Under the pieces are notes generated by a model. That model worked only from the letters and a program-made list of their open reading frames with translations. It ran no database searches and was not told where the DNA came from. The translations under genes were made by a program, and so were the position numbers. From Todiramphus chloris collaris (lineage: Eukaryota > Chordata > Aves > Coraciiformes > Alcedinidae): a DNA stretch of 64,000 nucleotides. The stretch is from positions 39,977,242-40,041,241 of the forward strand of contig JANVCC010000018.1 in assembly GCA_025345505.1 (NCBI GenBank). Direction: 5' to 3'. Positions 48,777 to 60,937 of the stretch are shown here, piece after piece. Numbering within the stretch: position 1 is the stretch's first letter; every line of letters starts with the position of its first letter.

Positions 48777-51227
48777 TAAAAGCAGAACACTGAAACACAC
48801 CATGTTTTGCAAAAAATGGCAAGTATAACTGTATTTTGTATAAATATTCTCATAACACACCTGTCATATTTAACTCTTTCAAGGTTCCTGGTAAAGTTGC
48901 ATCTAATTTTTAGATTCAAGCTAGTCCAAAGCAGTACAAAGTTGTCTAACCTTGTTGAAACCGTGGGACTCTTGGATATACACAGAGCAAGACTTTAGGT
49001 ATTTGACCAACTCTTCTGATGAAAATCAAGTCACTTTCACAGTTCAAATGCTTCCAGAATAAGTAATCTTGAGTTGAAGTTTTAAAGATATCAAGCTCGA
49101 TTTAGAGTGCCAGAATTCCACCTGACTCCCACTTGAGGTGCTACAGCCCTTTCTGAAGTTACACATCAATTCACAACTATAGGAAAAAAATAACCCAGAA
49201 GTATTGTTTTTCCTATGGATGCACTACTTTAACTGCCCTTACATATTTAAGTAAAAACTAGACCCAGATTTTGCAGGATTATATCCTGAAATATAATATC
49301 CTTCCATTTCAAAATCAAGTCTGAAAGAAAAAAGCCACCTATAAAACTTGCTGAGGATCTGTAACAATTTTGCAGTTAATGCTTTTACCCAGACATGACT
49401 GAACTTCATGCCCTCCTCAAGCTCTTCCCATCTGCTCAGTGAAACACAGCGTAAGAAAACATGTCACTGCTGTAAACTGATCTTGAACTTTCCTGTCTGT
49501 CATTCAGGACATCCAAAAAAATACTTAAAGCTATAACTAGAGTTGTGATATACTCAGGTAAGGAAAACACTGAGTTAGGAAACAAAAATCTGGTCATCGT
49601 CTTTCTAGTGTGAACCTGGAGTAATTTCACTGAATTAAAGGTTTAAGTCCCAGTTTATATTAGTGGAGATGAAAGCAAAATCTGGCCAAAAACATTATTA
49701 AATTTATGTCCTTAGTAGATTGGCTCAGGGTCTCTTTGAGCTTGTCAAAAAAATTACATATTCTTCAAACCAATGCAATTGGGGCAGCTTTAAGCACTAC
49801 ATTTCTGAGTATAGAAAATACGAGTATATTGTGCATAGGGGATCTTTTATTTCATCAAGATTGCTGAAAATATAAAGAGAACTAAATATACCCAAACCAA
49901 AATTACCTCCAGAAACACATTTAAACATGACTTACACAAAACAGTTAGAGGGGAAGAGCAAGTACAGAAAGTGTCTGCTCTGATTTACTGTAAATCTCTC
50001 CCTGGGTGATTTTGATGACTCAAGACCTGAAAAGCTTAAAAAAATATATATGACAGAGTCAGACACTGTTAACTCTATAAATACAAAAAATAAATACTGT
50101 ATCTCTCACTGTGAAAGGAAATTACAGTGCCCTGAGCACTGAAAGAGTAACAACACCACCACCAAAAGAATATTATATGTCATAAGCAATTACAATTAAT
50201 GATCAAAAGAAGAAAAAATGTCCTAAGTCCCTTTTATAATAAGCTTTGCATTGACAAATAGCAAAATTAGCAGGCATGTCTCAGTTCAAATGGTACTGTA
50301 CATATTAGTTATTTATCTGGAAAGTGACTGAAACATTTTAGCAAAAATTTCAACAGTTTGTTACTGTAAATAAACAGTAAGTCTTCAGCTGCTGTAATCA
50401 GCTCAGGGTAATTGAATATCTCTATACATATTTGAAAAAAAATAACAAGGAAAAAATCTTACATCTGTATTCTGTCCACACTTCATATTTAAGCCAGTCC
50501 AGCTCCAGACCCAAATCTAGACCTTAGATCCCACTTATTTGATAAACATTAGACAAAAGAACTCTGACGAAGATTAACAGTGATAGAACCTGCCTGATCC
50601 AAATCCCTTTGATAAAAATTTTCAGCCAATCTTTCTAACAAATATTTATTCTGGTTTTGAGTTATTTGGGCCCTGTTAATTTTCTGTCTTGCTCCTTTTA
50701 TTTACCCTGAGCAAGCCAAATATTTCAGAAGTATCGAACAGTCCTTTTCCATGGGTGAAGTGAATATTGTTTAAATATCACAAACATAACATTTAGTTAG
50801 ATAAAAGTACAGTTTAAAATGTGTTATTCACCTACTATCTGAGAATGAATGCTTAGAGATCTTAGGAAAGCATGAGTTGTGTTCACACAGACAGCATATT
50901 AGGCTGAGATTCAGAAGAGCTTTCCTTGCCTTGGTATGGGTTGTCTGGTGATGGTTTTGGGAACATCACTTGGGCTATATATTCACTGTTAAATTAAAAC
51001 TGCCCAGGATCATTTTCTTCCAATAAAACCAACTAGAATAGCCCATACCTTTACTATTTGACTCTCTGAACTGTCAGAACATGCAAGGTCCAAACCCTGT
51101 GCTGATTCCTGAAGCATGACTTAGATAGGTTTGGAACCTGCCTATCTTTGCCATAGATGATTGAGCTTTAGTATCTCATTGGGGCCCTAATTTAGTTTGT
51201 CTGTATAGATGAAGCTTTTATTTCTTT
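48777..51227. other. AT-rich noncoding stretch, no gene seen
   Basis: I see no gene and no clear repeat. The sequence around 50880-51010 has some words of an old SINE (GGTATGGGTTGTCTGG, GGGAACATCACTTGGG), but not enough for a call. Confidence 0.55.
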
Positions 51228-51305
51228 CTTCTACAGTTTCCCCACCTGTAAGAAAGGGAACATGATACCTCCTTACCCTACAGCAAGCATTGTAATCTAT
51301 AAAGG
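51228..51305 (+). mobile_element. MIR-like SINE relic (3' part)
   Basis: TTCTACAGTTTCCCCACCTGTAAG, AAAGGGAACATGATACCTCC and GCATTGTAATCTATAAAGG follow the MIR 3' part (CTCAGTTTCCCCATCTGTAAAATGGGGATAATGATACC...CTTTGAAATCTATAGATGAAAAG). Only about 80 bp is convincing. Confidence 0.55.
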
Positions 51306-53539
51306 AAAACATTTTCTATTTTCCTTAATAAAGAAAATAAAAGTGAACTGTTAGAAGATACAACACATTCTTCCTCCTCTTATAATCACTGTAACTCTTC
51401 TGAGCTGACATCCACAGCAATCCCTTTATGCCATTACTTTATAATGAAAATATGTTGTTGGAATGGTAACACTGACTTTCTATAATGTCTATTAAACTTG
51501 TAGCAAAGATTTTGTTAAGGATATAATTTTGAGAAATATGAAGTCATAGTGATGTAAATTTTCTGATAGTTTTAATTATTGTTTTTGTTATTAAAATTGG
51601 AACAACTACATATTTACAACACATATTTACATATTTAGTGTATTTATACATATATTTAGTGTGTTTAGTATTTACCTAATGTACTGCTTATAGAAGCTGC
51701 AATTAAGAAATGCTTTTTGTGACTTGCTTGTATGGTGTCCTGTTTAAGTTAAGGAACCTTAACAGGGGTTGTAGAAGACAGACATTTTGTACTCACAGTC
51801 ATGGTGATGCAGGACTATGTATTATTTTTAAAGCTTTAATCTCTATTATCTATAAGACAATTGCTAACATTGTTTCTTGTTATTTGGTTTGTTTTCCAGA
51901 GAGTGGTATTTCAGCACATGTTAGTGTTCTAGTGAATTAGAAAACAGATTTTTTCATAGGGAAATGGAAAATGTTGTCATGCAAAATAATTTTCAATGAG
52001 ATATTTTTTGCAAATTTTAGGAGTCAAAGTTGAGAACTAATAAGTCCCTTGAGTTAAGAGAATAATAAAAGATTATGTGTCAGTTGAGAACCGCTTTGGT
52101 TCTCTAGTTGTTAATTTCCCAATGTTCAAATAATTTCCTTTGATAAAGAGAGCATAATTTCTTTTGGTATATCTACCATTCCTTTCCACCCAGAACCTTT
52201 GGTTTGTAATTAAGACCAAACAAAAACCCCTCAATATCTGTTTATTTTCTGTGAGGGTTTATAGTGTAAGGTCCTGAACTTACATGCTTTTACATGTGTG
52301 AATAATTCTAAGTGGATGGATGAGCAGAATTAAAATGTTTGCAGAAGTATTTATAGGAATAAGGCCTAAATCCAGTTAATAGTCACTGCTAGTGGAAAAA
52401 GCACTCTTTTCTGACAGAGAACTTGTCTTTGTTGCTTCAGCTTTGTTAGCTCTCTTGAGAAACCTTTTTCAAGTCTGTGTCTGTCTTTCATAGACATATC
52501 TTCTTGGTAGATACAAAATGTAAGTTTAAATCCTTAGAAAAGATGAGAGACATGACTTGTGCCGTCAAGGTCATTTGCTTCCTTTATTAGTAGAAAAGGC
52601 AGGTAAGAGTATTAAGTAAAACAGCTTTCCTTTCCACACCTCTGTGGAGGTTCTTCACATGGACACACTGAGGAACAGTAGTTAATAGATGCCAAGAAAC
52701 AAAATTTCATGGCTGTGATGGGAAGAAATCTCTTAAATATTTAAGATAAAGACTCTAGAAATACTCTGAATACAGACATGGTACAGAGACACTTTATCCT
52801 GGGATGTGCATGGTGCAAGAAAATGATCATTGTCAGCCAAAGTGGACTTTCGTTAAAGCCAACAACTCCCTGCTGCCTCTCTTTCCTGGAAGTCCAGCCT
52901 GCGGGAGAGAGGGGAAAAGTGCTAGCCTTGAAAAACTGTAGACTGGGGTGAAGTGCCTAAGAGTGGATTTGTGAGATGCCTAGTCCAATTCTTTAAGAAG
53001 GGAAGAAGAGCAAAGAGGAAAAAGATAGAAAAAAATGTGGGAATAGGGAGAGTGGGATAACAAATTGCCTTCCTGCAAACAGATGCCCATGGGACCTCAG
53101 GTTTGTCTTTTAATTCCCTTGGTGCTAGGTGCATGTGGTGATGTGCTAATCTTAAGCATCTCTGGGCCTTTCTTACCCAGAAAGCAGCTGCAAAGCAGAC
53201 ATCTGCACTGTGAACTTACTGTGTGAGATGATTCTCTCACGTCCCTTCCTCCCCTCTCCTGATCAGTGCTTCCTCTAAAGAAGCCATGTGTGTGTATGTT
53301 CAGGAATGCCTGCAGAGCTTCCCCTTCCACAGAAAAGCTAAGACTAATCTGAGGAGTCTGGTTCTTAGGCAGTTTTGCAGATATTCCCAGAGAAGAAAGT
53401 GAACATATGACTAACGATGAATGACCTGGATAATAAGATAATTTTGGCAAGGTTGTCCCTCCGAAAATGGGTACCAAGGGTGAAGTTACCCTGAGCTGTG
53501 CCAAGAAGCAACAATTCAGAGTGAAACTTGTCTGCATTC
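51306..53539. other. noncoding; longest chance frame on minus strand
   Basis: AT-rich to about 52800, then balanced composition. The longest frame of the window (146 codons, minus, 53097-53537) is here, but its translation is compositionally plain, has no domain I recognise and has no promoter or splice context. A degenerate TTTAGTGTATTTA-type repetition occurs at 51603-51672. Confidence 0.5.
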
Positions 53540-53584
53540 TTTCACTATCACTATGTGCTGCTCAGCATAGCACCTGCTAGGCTA
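53540..53584 (+). repeat. 45-bp direct repeat, left copy
   Basis: It matches 54787-54831 at 40 of 45 positions with no gaps. Four of the five differences are transitions. The shared word order is ACTATCACT, GTGCTGC, AGCA, AGCACCTG, TAGGCTA. The two copies flank the solo LTR. The homology stops abruptly on the right, and on the left within a few bases. Confidence 0.75.
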
Positions 53585-53841
53585 GCTCAATTTAAGGTAC
53601 TGCCAGGTTATTTGCCACACCACTCTTTTCAGTCAGTTTCTTCAAAGACATTCAGAGGCCACATATGGTTCCCAAAGAGCCTGCCTGAAAAGAAAAGACT
53701 GACAAGATTACTTATCTAACCTGGGACTTGAATTTCCATCTTGTCTGAATCAGAAACACACCTGAACACCAGGTCAGGTGTTGACATGGCTAAGCAGAGT
53801 GTAAGGAGAAACATCAGCATCCTGGAACAAGCTGGACCACT

Positions 53842-54330
53842 CTGCACTGAGTCTGGCTGCAGTGGAGTTAACTATCTTCATAGGAGCTGGTATGGTGCTG
53901 TGTTTTGGATTTGTGACTAACATAGTGCTGATAACACATCTATGTTTTGGCTGCTCATCAGCACATTTGCACATCTTTTACTCACTCCACACCCTCCCAG
54001 TGTGTAGGCTTGGTCTGGGCAAGAATATGGGAGGAAACACAGCTGGGATAGCTGACCTGAATTGTCTGAAGTGATATTTTGTATTTTTGGCTGTTGCTTG
54101 CAGACTGGCTGGACATTGATCTGCTTGTGGGGGGTGGTGAGTAATTGCCTTTACATCCTTCATGGTGGGTTTTATTTTCCCTCTTGCCTTAATTTGTTAA
54201 CTTGCTTACAACCCACAGCTTCTCTCTCTTTTGCTCTTCTTATTCTCTCCCCATCTTCCTGGGGTAGGGAAAGTGGATTGAGCAAGTGGATCTGTGGATG
54301 CTTAGCGTCTGTCCAAGATCAACCCTCCCC
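53842..54330 (+). mobile_element. avian ERV solo LTR (degraded)
   Basis: The block begins near TGCACTGAGTCTGGCTGCAG and continues with GTGGAGTTAACTATCTTCAT, GGAGCTGGTATGGTGCTGTG, TTTTGGATTTGTG and GCTGATAACACA. Farther on come GGAGGAAACACAGCTGGGAT, AGCTGACCTGAATTGTC, CTTCTTATTCTCTCCCCATC and GGAAAGTGGATTGAGCAAG. This order is that of a common avian endogenous retrovirus LTR family, which I recognise from its opening GAGTTAATTTTCTTC, the GGGAC AGCTGACC middle and the TCTCCCCATCC...GAGCGAG end. The section that normally carries the TATA box and AATAAA (after AGCTGACC) is shortened and altered here. No internal retroviral sequence follows. Boundaries are to within about 10 bases. Confidence 0.8.
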
Positions 54331-54786
54331 AGGTCCTTTGTCATTTGCTTACAGTCAGAATGTTTCTGGCCTGGAGTGACATTTATTTGGTTATCTTGCA
54401 CCATGATACACCTCCAACCTTGTAGGCAAAACTCTGACTCAGAGATGGGGAAGGAATTATAAAAAGATTCATCCAGCACCACCAGGACAATGTAGCTAGG
54501 CACGGTCTCAAGAATGCTTTGTTAGTTCACGCAGACAAATATTTCTTTGGCTTTTCTCCATGTAGATGCTTATATGTTCTTCTGAACTGATTGTGTACCA
54601 TTTCCATCCTCTGAAGGTCAGTAAAGGACCTGTAGTCTTATATGATACCTGCTCATAAGGCAAAGGGGGACTGCTTTGCACTACTGCCTATTCCATTTCA
54701 CTGGAATTATTTGGATTAGAGGCCTTCCTCGGACCCCAGTCTACCTGCAATTTTTAATCTCTGGTTCATTCTACTATTCTGTACTT

Positions 54787-54831
54787 TTCCACTATCACTG
54801 TGTGCTGCCCAGCACAGCACCTGGTAGGCTA
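54787..54831 (+). repeat. 45-bp direct repeat, right copy
   Basis: Partner of 53540-53584 (40/45 identical), starting 1,247 bp downstream and in the same orientation. Both copies are open in one frame giving similar peptides (FHYHYVLLSIAPARL and FHYHCVLPSTAPGRL), but nothing else suggests coding. Confidence 0.75.
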
Positions 54832-57800
54832 CTAAAAGCCTGGAGTCAGCAGCCATCAGTTTACATTGTAAAGTTTTCCTTTTACTCCTTCTGACTGGTG
54901 CTGTAGAAGGAAATACTGTAGCTGCCGTCTCCTTGCTTTCCAGACAGCTGGAGCTCTTAGATTTCAGAGGTTGAATCCATTAGTAATTTTTATATGTCCT
55001 CAACTATCTGAGTTTCCTATTACACATACTATTAGAATATGTCTCAGAGATGGTAGTACCTACAACACTATCACACTGTTGGGCTAGTGTCAAGGGAACA
55101 TGACTGTGCATCATACTAACACAGCTGAACACTGTTTAAGTCCTGCAACACTCACCTGAAAGTGTAGGATTGAGTTCTTCTATGGTATTTTGTTTCTTTT
55201 TGTTTTTCAGTCTTTTAATCTCCAATAAACTCTTTCCGTGGAAATTCCTTTCCACTCTTTGGGAAATAATATAATCTCATAAAAAACTAAAAATAAAGGT
55301 CCATCTCACATAAGTATCAAAGCATTTCATAACTTGTATTTTACTGTACATCACTGAAGCAACTGACTGGCAAAAGTCTAACAGCACATAATAGAATCAG
55401 AAGGCAAAGAGCTTACAGTGTGTCTTTGCAGCTTGCTATGGAGTGTAGCACAGCCAATGGGTGATAAGCCTGGGACCAAAGAAGTGGAGGTGAGAGAGGT
55501 AATTACACATAACTTACTCCCACTCCATTTCTATGGCATATGTAGCTATGCTTCTAAGCTGAAGTCAGAAACACTTTTTATTCAGAGGATGAAAATATAG
55601 TTAAATGTACAACAAAATGCAGTGAAGTATCATTATTTAAAAGATACTAACTATTGTTGGAAATGGAAAATTGATCAGAGATTTGTGGTTTTTATTTTCT
55701 GTATTTCTTTTATAATCCTTAACACTTCACTCTGTAAGGAAATTCTTTGTCGCTCCGAATGTTAAATCAATGGCACAGATGTATGGTTCTTTGTTTTCCC
55801 TGTAAGAATGCATATTGCTTTACATGCAGATGTTATATTTTGATAAAGGGTATTTTGCACTGAATTTCAATATAATAGAAATGGACATTCTGTAGCATGT
55901 GTTCAACTGTAATAAAATAGATTCATTATAGTACAAGAAGGATTCTGAGTTTGAAAATAGGTTTTCTTCACGATATTTAATAGAAAAGAACATATCATTC
56001 CTGTATATAAAATGATAGAAAAAGGACACAATCACACTGAGAATGTGCACCTATTAATAGGATCAGAAAAGGAGGGATTGTGATGAACATGTTGGCAATT
56101 TTCATGTCTAATAGATAAATTCTATCAGCCAGAAATGGAAGCTATTTCTCCCCTTAAAATATAATGAATACAGGTTTATGTGAACTATATGATAGGTGCT
56201 TGTATTCAAGGACTTCTCTGTCTAGAAATATCTAATATTGTAATTGGAGTAATAAATACCCTGCTTGCTTACAACTAAATCTGATACAAGCAAACACTAG
56301 ACAAAATAAGTGAACTGGGATACACATGGAATAAAGGGATTGGGTTTTTTTAGGTGGAGCTTTAAGAAGGCTGAGTTCTGTTTCTGATTTTTCTGCAGAG
56401 GGTGTGTGCATTCTTAGTCAATTCATATGGAGGCAATTCTAAACAAAAGATGTGTACTTATTTAGCTGCCTCTGTGATGTTTATCTACATGGTGATGTGG
56501 GATCACATAAGCCAGTCAAATTTAGACCACCATATGTTTTCAAAGGCAGCCTTCAATGTGGTTACAGAGTGAAGGTGCAAAATCTACGCTTAGTAGACTG
56601 TAGATCACTTTATTGACAGCTACCAATTTGTTCTTGAGCTACCTTCATTTTGTTCAATCTTCCATTCTCCAAAGTAATGTTTATGAGAGATACTATGTCC
56701 TGTCCAATCATGATATAAAATCAGAAGCATGGAAGTCAACAACAGATTTTGTGAATCCCAAATGTTTGCATGGATTCAGACAGCAATTAAATGCATTCAT
56801 AGAAGAAAAAATCCATCTGGCGCTATCAAGAAGAAAGATTATATCCTCACCTTAAGATTACCTAAACGCTGCTAAAACTTGGGTTTGCATTAAGAAAAAT
56901 TACTCCATACATCTCTTCTGTTAGGCATTGTTAGAAGAAAGGTAGATGGCCTGTGGATTCACCCTAATATGCCCATTTTGATGATTTTAAGTACTAAACG
57001 ACTAAAAATTACTAATTCATGCATTCACAGCCTTCCTATCATGCCAAAATAATTAACTACATGCATTTCTGAGTAGGGGTGAGAGAGGAATCATATCAAT
57101 ACAGTAACTCAGTGAAGTTCTCAGACATGTTTCTGTTTCCACTCAAAATAGGTTGAGCAAAGACTGTGACTTGGTACTTCAAATTGGTATATCTTTCAAA
57201 GACACTGTGACAAACTAATGGTCATATCAGCCTCAGTATATGTCATACAATTCAGGAAACTAATGAATTCTCTCACAAAAAAAAAAAAAAATACCGCTAT
57301 TATAGGCTGATGATTCCTTTATTATTCTGAAAGTAGATATGAAAATGTTTGTTCTGATTTCTTACTCTTTTCTAGAAAAAATCCTAACAGCCAGCTTTGT
57401 TAGAATATTGTTCCAAATCATAATTATTGTGGGTGTGGTATAAAAACTAAGATATATAGCCATCCCATTTTAGAAAGACCTGGGGATATAGCTTGCTGTA
57501 ATTTCAAACGGTAAATAGGGGTGGGGTTTTTTAACTTTTTACTAAAAATTCTCTCTCTGCACAATTTTCCCTTTCCACAAGGTGGTTTGTCTGTTCGAAC
57601 CCCACACTTATATGACTCACTTAATATTTACACAAATAGTCCACACTTGCGACAAGCATAGCAAAGACTAAAGAAGTGGCTGTCCACAGGTTTATCCAAT
57701 ACCATAGTTATTTCAATGAAAATGAAGCACAGAATTAATTCCCATATTTCACAGCTAGGTCTTGCAGAGATTGCAGCTTTTGAAAAAAAAGTATTATAAA

Positions 57801-57960
57801 ACACAGAAGGAACACCTTGTGTTTTGACATTTGAGGAAATTGTCTCTCATATAAGAGAAATCCTCATCTGAACCAATGGATTGAAATTGCCTCTTACATT
57901 TCTCTGTAAGTTTATAACTGTTTATAACATTCAGTTTAACAATACATAGAAACCAAATAT
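54832..57960. other. AT-rich noncoding stretch, no gene seen
   Basis: No gene or repeat that I can name. A 15-A run lies at about 57278-57292. Reading frames stay below 81 codons. Confidence 0.6.
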
Positions 57961-59060
57961 TTAGCAAATTCACTGCAAGTTGCTAAATCCAGAAGCCTGA
58001 CAGAGGTGAGGCTGCCATGGCACCATGTTCCTAGGTCTATCCAGGAGCTGAGCTGAGCACACATCCTTGATAGGCATATAAACAAACATGCACATCTGTA
58101 CGCTTCCACAATAGGCATATACATACTCACATGGCTGGCCATAAAAAATTACACAGACAAACATTCACACAGATATAGGTAGCACAGATAGCTTAGTCCT
58201 GTTTCCATCTCTGGCTACTCAGGCTGAAGTTCTGTTACAGGGTAATTTACACATAGAGTATATATACATGACCAACAGACAGCTTTAGACACCCAGTCTA
58301 CTCAGTTGTTGGACCCTGGATACTCTAGTTTCCCAGTTGCCTTATGCACAAAGACACAAACATGCAAATGAGTCTTACCCCCAGACCTCACAGTTTCCCC
58401 AATTGCTGGCTTGGATCTCCTAGGTTGTCCAGTAGCCAACTCTCAGACCACTCTGGTCTCTACAGCTGCTCCAATATTTGGCTCCAAAATCTCTATCACA
58501 CCTACCATCTAGTCCAGCTGGATACTAGCTAGTGAAGACATGCCAGCATGCACCACTCCAGTCTCTCAAGTTACTGGCACCTGAGATACACAGTCATTAT
58601 GACCTCTACTCCCCAACTCTGCCTGGTAGCACTCAGGCTTCCGTGTACACATGTGCACACTGAATACAAAGCTCCTCACTTAGAAGAATAGTGAGAAATG
58701 GAGTTTAATGAAAGTAAAGAACAGAATGAGGTGATGAGGCATAGTGTATGGCCAGAGAACTGTATTGAGCAGCAACCTGATAAGAGGCATGTGGTGCCTT
58801 TTATCTCTTTGTCTCTCTATTTTTCCATTCATGTTACTTCACAAACCACACAGATCCCTCCCTAACTTCTAGGCTCCCTAGAAGCTCCCTAGCTTCTAGG
58901 CTTCTTCATGTGTATGGAGATGAGCTTCTAATCTCAAAACCTAACACAATACAAATCCATCTGATGTTGGCTTTGCCTATTTGTTTTGCAGATATCTTAC
59001 CGCAGGTCTGGCTGGGCAGGGCAGGGACAAAGGCACATTTGTAAGCCTTCTGGGCTCATA
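57961..59060 (-). repeat. unclassified CA/CT-rich repeat block, possible LTR
   Basis: Composition changes sharply from the AT-rich flanks. Related words recur at irregular spacing: CCATCTCTGGCTACTCAGGC (58206), AGTCTACTCAGTTGTTGGACCC (58294), AGTTTCCCAGTTGCC (58327), CAGTTTCCCCAATTGCTGGC (58391), CTACAGCTGCTCC (58460) and AGTCTCTCAAGTTACTGGCACC (58560). These suggest a decayed tandem repeat. On the minus strand, a TATA-like GATAAAAGG (about 58798-58806) is followed ~95 bases later by ATTAAA (about 58703-58708), the order expected in an LTR. A nested inverted repeat lies at 58866-58900. No family is named with confidence, and the edges are compositional only. Confidence 0.35.
58866..58900. repeat. 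nested inverted repeat CTTCTAGG/CCTAGAAG
   Basis: CTTCTAGG (58866-58873), a 3-base spacer, its exact complement CCTAGAAG (58877-58884), an 8-base spacer, then CTTCTAGG again (58893-58900). The middle arm can pair with either side, so two alternative hairpins are possible. Confidence 0.75.
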
Positions 59061-60879
59061 TTTCAGTTGGCCGCTGCTTTTGGGTAACCTCTACTCAGAT
59101 ACAAGCCAGAAGTAAAATTTATCGGTGTACATATCCAAGATATCTCCCTTGAACCTAAATATTTAATTTTTTGTTCCTAAATTAATCAGGACCTTCATGA
59201 TGTGGAAGTCAGACGTTTTGAGAGCCTCAAGAGACAGGTCACCTCTGCCCAATTAAATTGCTTAATCTCCTTTTGGCAGGCATAACTTTTAGATGAAAGT
59301 GAAGGAAGGATCAAGGATACAGTCATCTAGTACACTCCACCACTGAGACTCTGTCTCTTCTCGCATAAAAGCAGTTGTAGACAAATGGAATCAATTTATA
59401 GCATCTTAAGGCAGATATCTAAACCAGGCCACACTAATTACAGACAGAAATGGCCCACATCTCTCCACTGATAAAGGCAATCCAGGGTGATAAATTCAGA
59501 TGTAAACACTGTAGGCATCAACATTTAATCTGATGAATCTCATCTTAAATGCATTAGTTAGAAGTGTAATATAAGCAAACTGGATGCTGCTTTAAAAACT
59601 TCACCTACCTCTCAGCAAGTGTGATATTTATATAACTTAACATGAGAACTGATGAACTAGTATCTTAAATTTAAGTACTGATAAAGTGCTTAAGTAAGGT
59701 AAAATACATCTCTTTCAATATTTTCTGTATGAAATTCAAGGTCCAGTAAGCTCAGCAGGTGTTTAACTCAAAAATATTTGCATTAGTTTTAGAACAGCAT
59801 GAGTTTAAGCCAGAAAACTCCAATCCAGAATTTTCAAGGAGGAAAAGTTTGACTTTTTTTGAAAGTTCCATTTTATTTATTTTTTTTCTTCCCAGTTTTA
59901 GAGTACAGATAGTAATTATTAAGATCAGAATAAATCAATATAAAACATCATCATATTACAGGGAAACAAACAAGCACTTTTTTTTTTTTTCCCCAGGAAT
60001 AATATTCCTAACCATTAGGCTACTAGTTCATGTCCTATTCTTTTCACTTGATGAGCCAGACCTGACCTGATAAAGGCAAAGCTTGGGGAATCTAGTCTAA
60101 AAAAAATGTATGACTTAAGCAAGGGTAAAAATTTGGATTTGTGCTCATAAATTTCTGTTCAGTAATACTTCAGGTGCCTCCTTTATTTGGTATGCTCATT
60201 TAGCTGCAGCTTACTTTAAGGCAATTTTATTTTTGCTGTTAGGTTAGCAGTGGATCTCATATATATCTTGCTAATTTATATATATATATATACAATATAA
60301 CATATAGTTTTATTTTATTTTTTCCCCTGAAAAAGCAAGCACACAACATTCCTTTTCCCTTGGTATGCCTTTCTGTCCTTGGTATGCCTTACAAATTTTG
60401 CTTAATATTACATTTCTTGTCATAGTTCCTGTATGACTGATTTGGCAGCTGCCAAGATGCAGTCAGAGGTGAGCACCATGATAGGGAAGTACTTAAGCAC
60501 AGGTGACAGGATGCATGGCAGCAGCAGCATGACATTTTATCTGGAGATACAGACAATGCGGGCAGTAGCACATTGCATTTGATACACACAGCTGTGGTAA
60601 GTGTGTCAATGTACAAGTAAGTGTTTTGAAAGAATATATTAGGCAAAATATGATTTATATTAAGAAATGAGAAAAAAACCCCAAACAAACAACAAAGAAA
60701 CAAGAAGAGTGTAATGCAAACCAAAGGAATAGATTCTCTACCTTAAGATCAATTTCACATACAACATTAAAAAATACCTAAAATATAGATTACACCTGTC
60801 AGCTGGAATATTTAATTCCACATACTCCTAGCCTTTGAAAAGGCTTGAATGTCCCTGACTGATATGCATTAAATATTAC
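59061..60879. other. AT-rich noncoding stretch, no gene seen
   Basis: A short tRNA-head-like word (TTCCTAACCATTAGGCTACTAG, about 60006-60027) could be one more SINE relic, but is too short to call. An (AT)n run lies at 60277-60292. A perfect 14-base duplication (CCTTGGTATGCCTT) lies at about 60358-60390. Confidence 0.5.
60277..60292. repeat. (TA)8 microsatellite
   Basis: Sixteen bases of uninterrupted alternating T and A, flanked by further AT-rich words. Confidence 0.9.
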
Positions 60880-60937
60880 CTTAGTTCACTAGCTGTTCCA
60901 CCAGTTCCGCTGACATGAGAGAAAGTAGCAGTGGTTC
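60880..60937 (-). CDS. candidate 58-nt internal exon, product unknown
   Basis: On the minus strand, a long T-rich tract ending GCTTTTGTCCAACAG is followed by 58 bases of about 50% GC and then AAG|GTAATATTT, a good donor. The exon is balanced in composition although its surroundings are AT-rich. Two of the three frames hit stops. The third is open and reads TTATFSHVSGTGGTASEL, entering with two bases of a split codon and leaving with two. I do not recognise the peptide. If real, it belongs to a gene transcribed leftward for which the rest of this window would be intron. A chance splice pair is the alternative. Confidence 0.28.

Noticed and set aside
53097..53537. 146-codon minus-strand frame, the longest in the window
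   Set aside because: No domain, signal or splice context is visible, and its length is within chance for 128 kb of total strand. It also overlaps plus-strand frames of similar plainness.
60006..60027. tRNA-head-like word TTCCTAACCATTAGGCTACT
   Set aside because: Only about 22 bases resemble a SINE head, with no core or tail next to it.
60389..60724. 111-codon minus-strand frame with a hydrophobic start
   Set aside because: The hydrophobic part comes from T/A-rich simple sequence. There is no start context or conserved motif.
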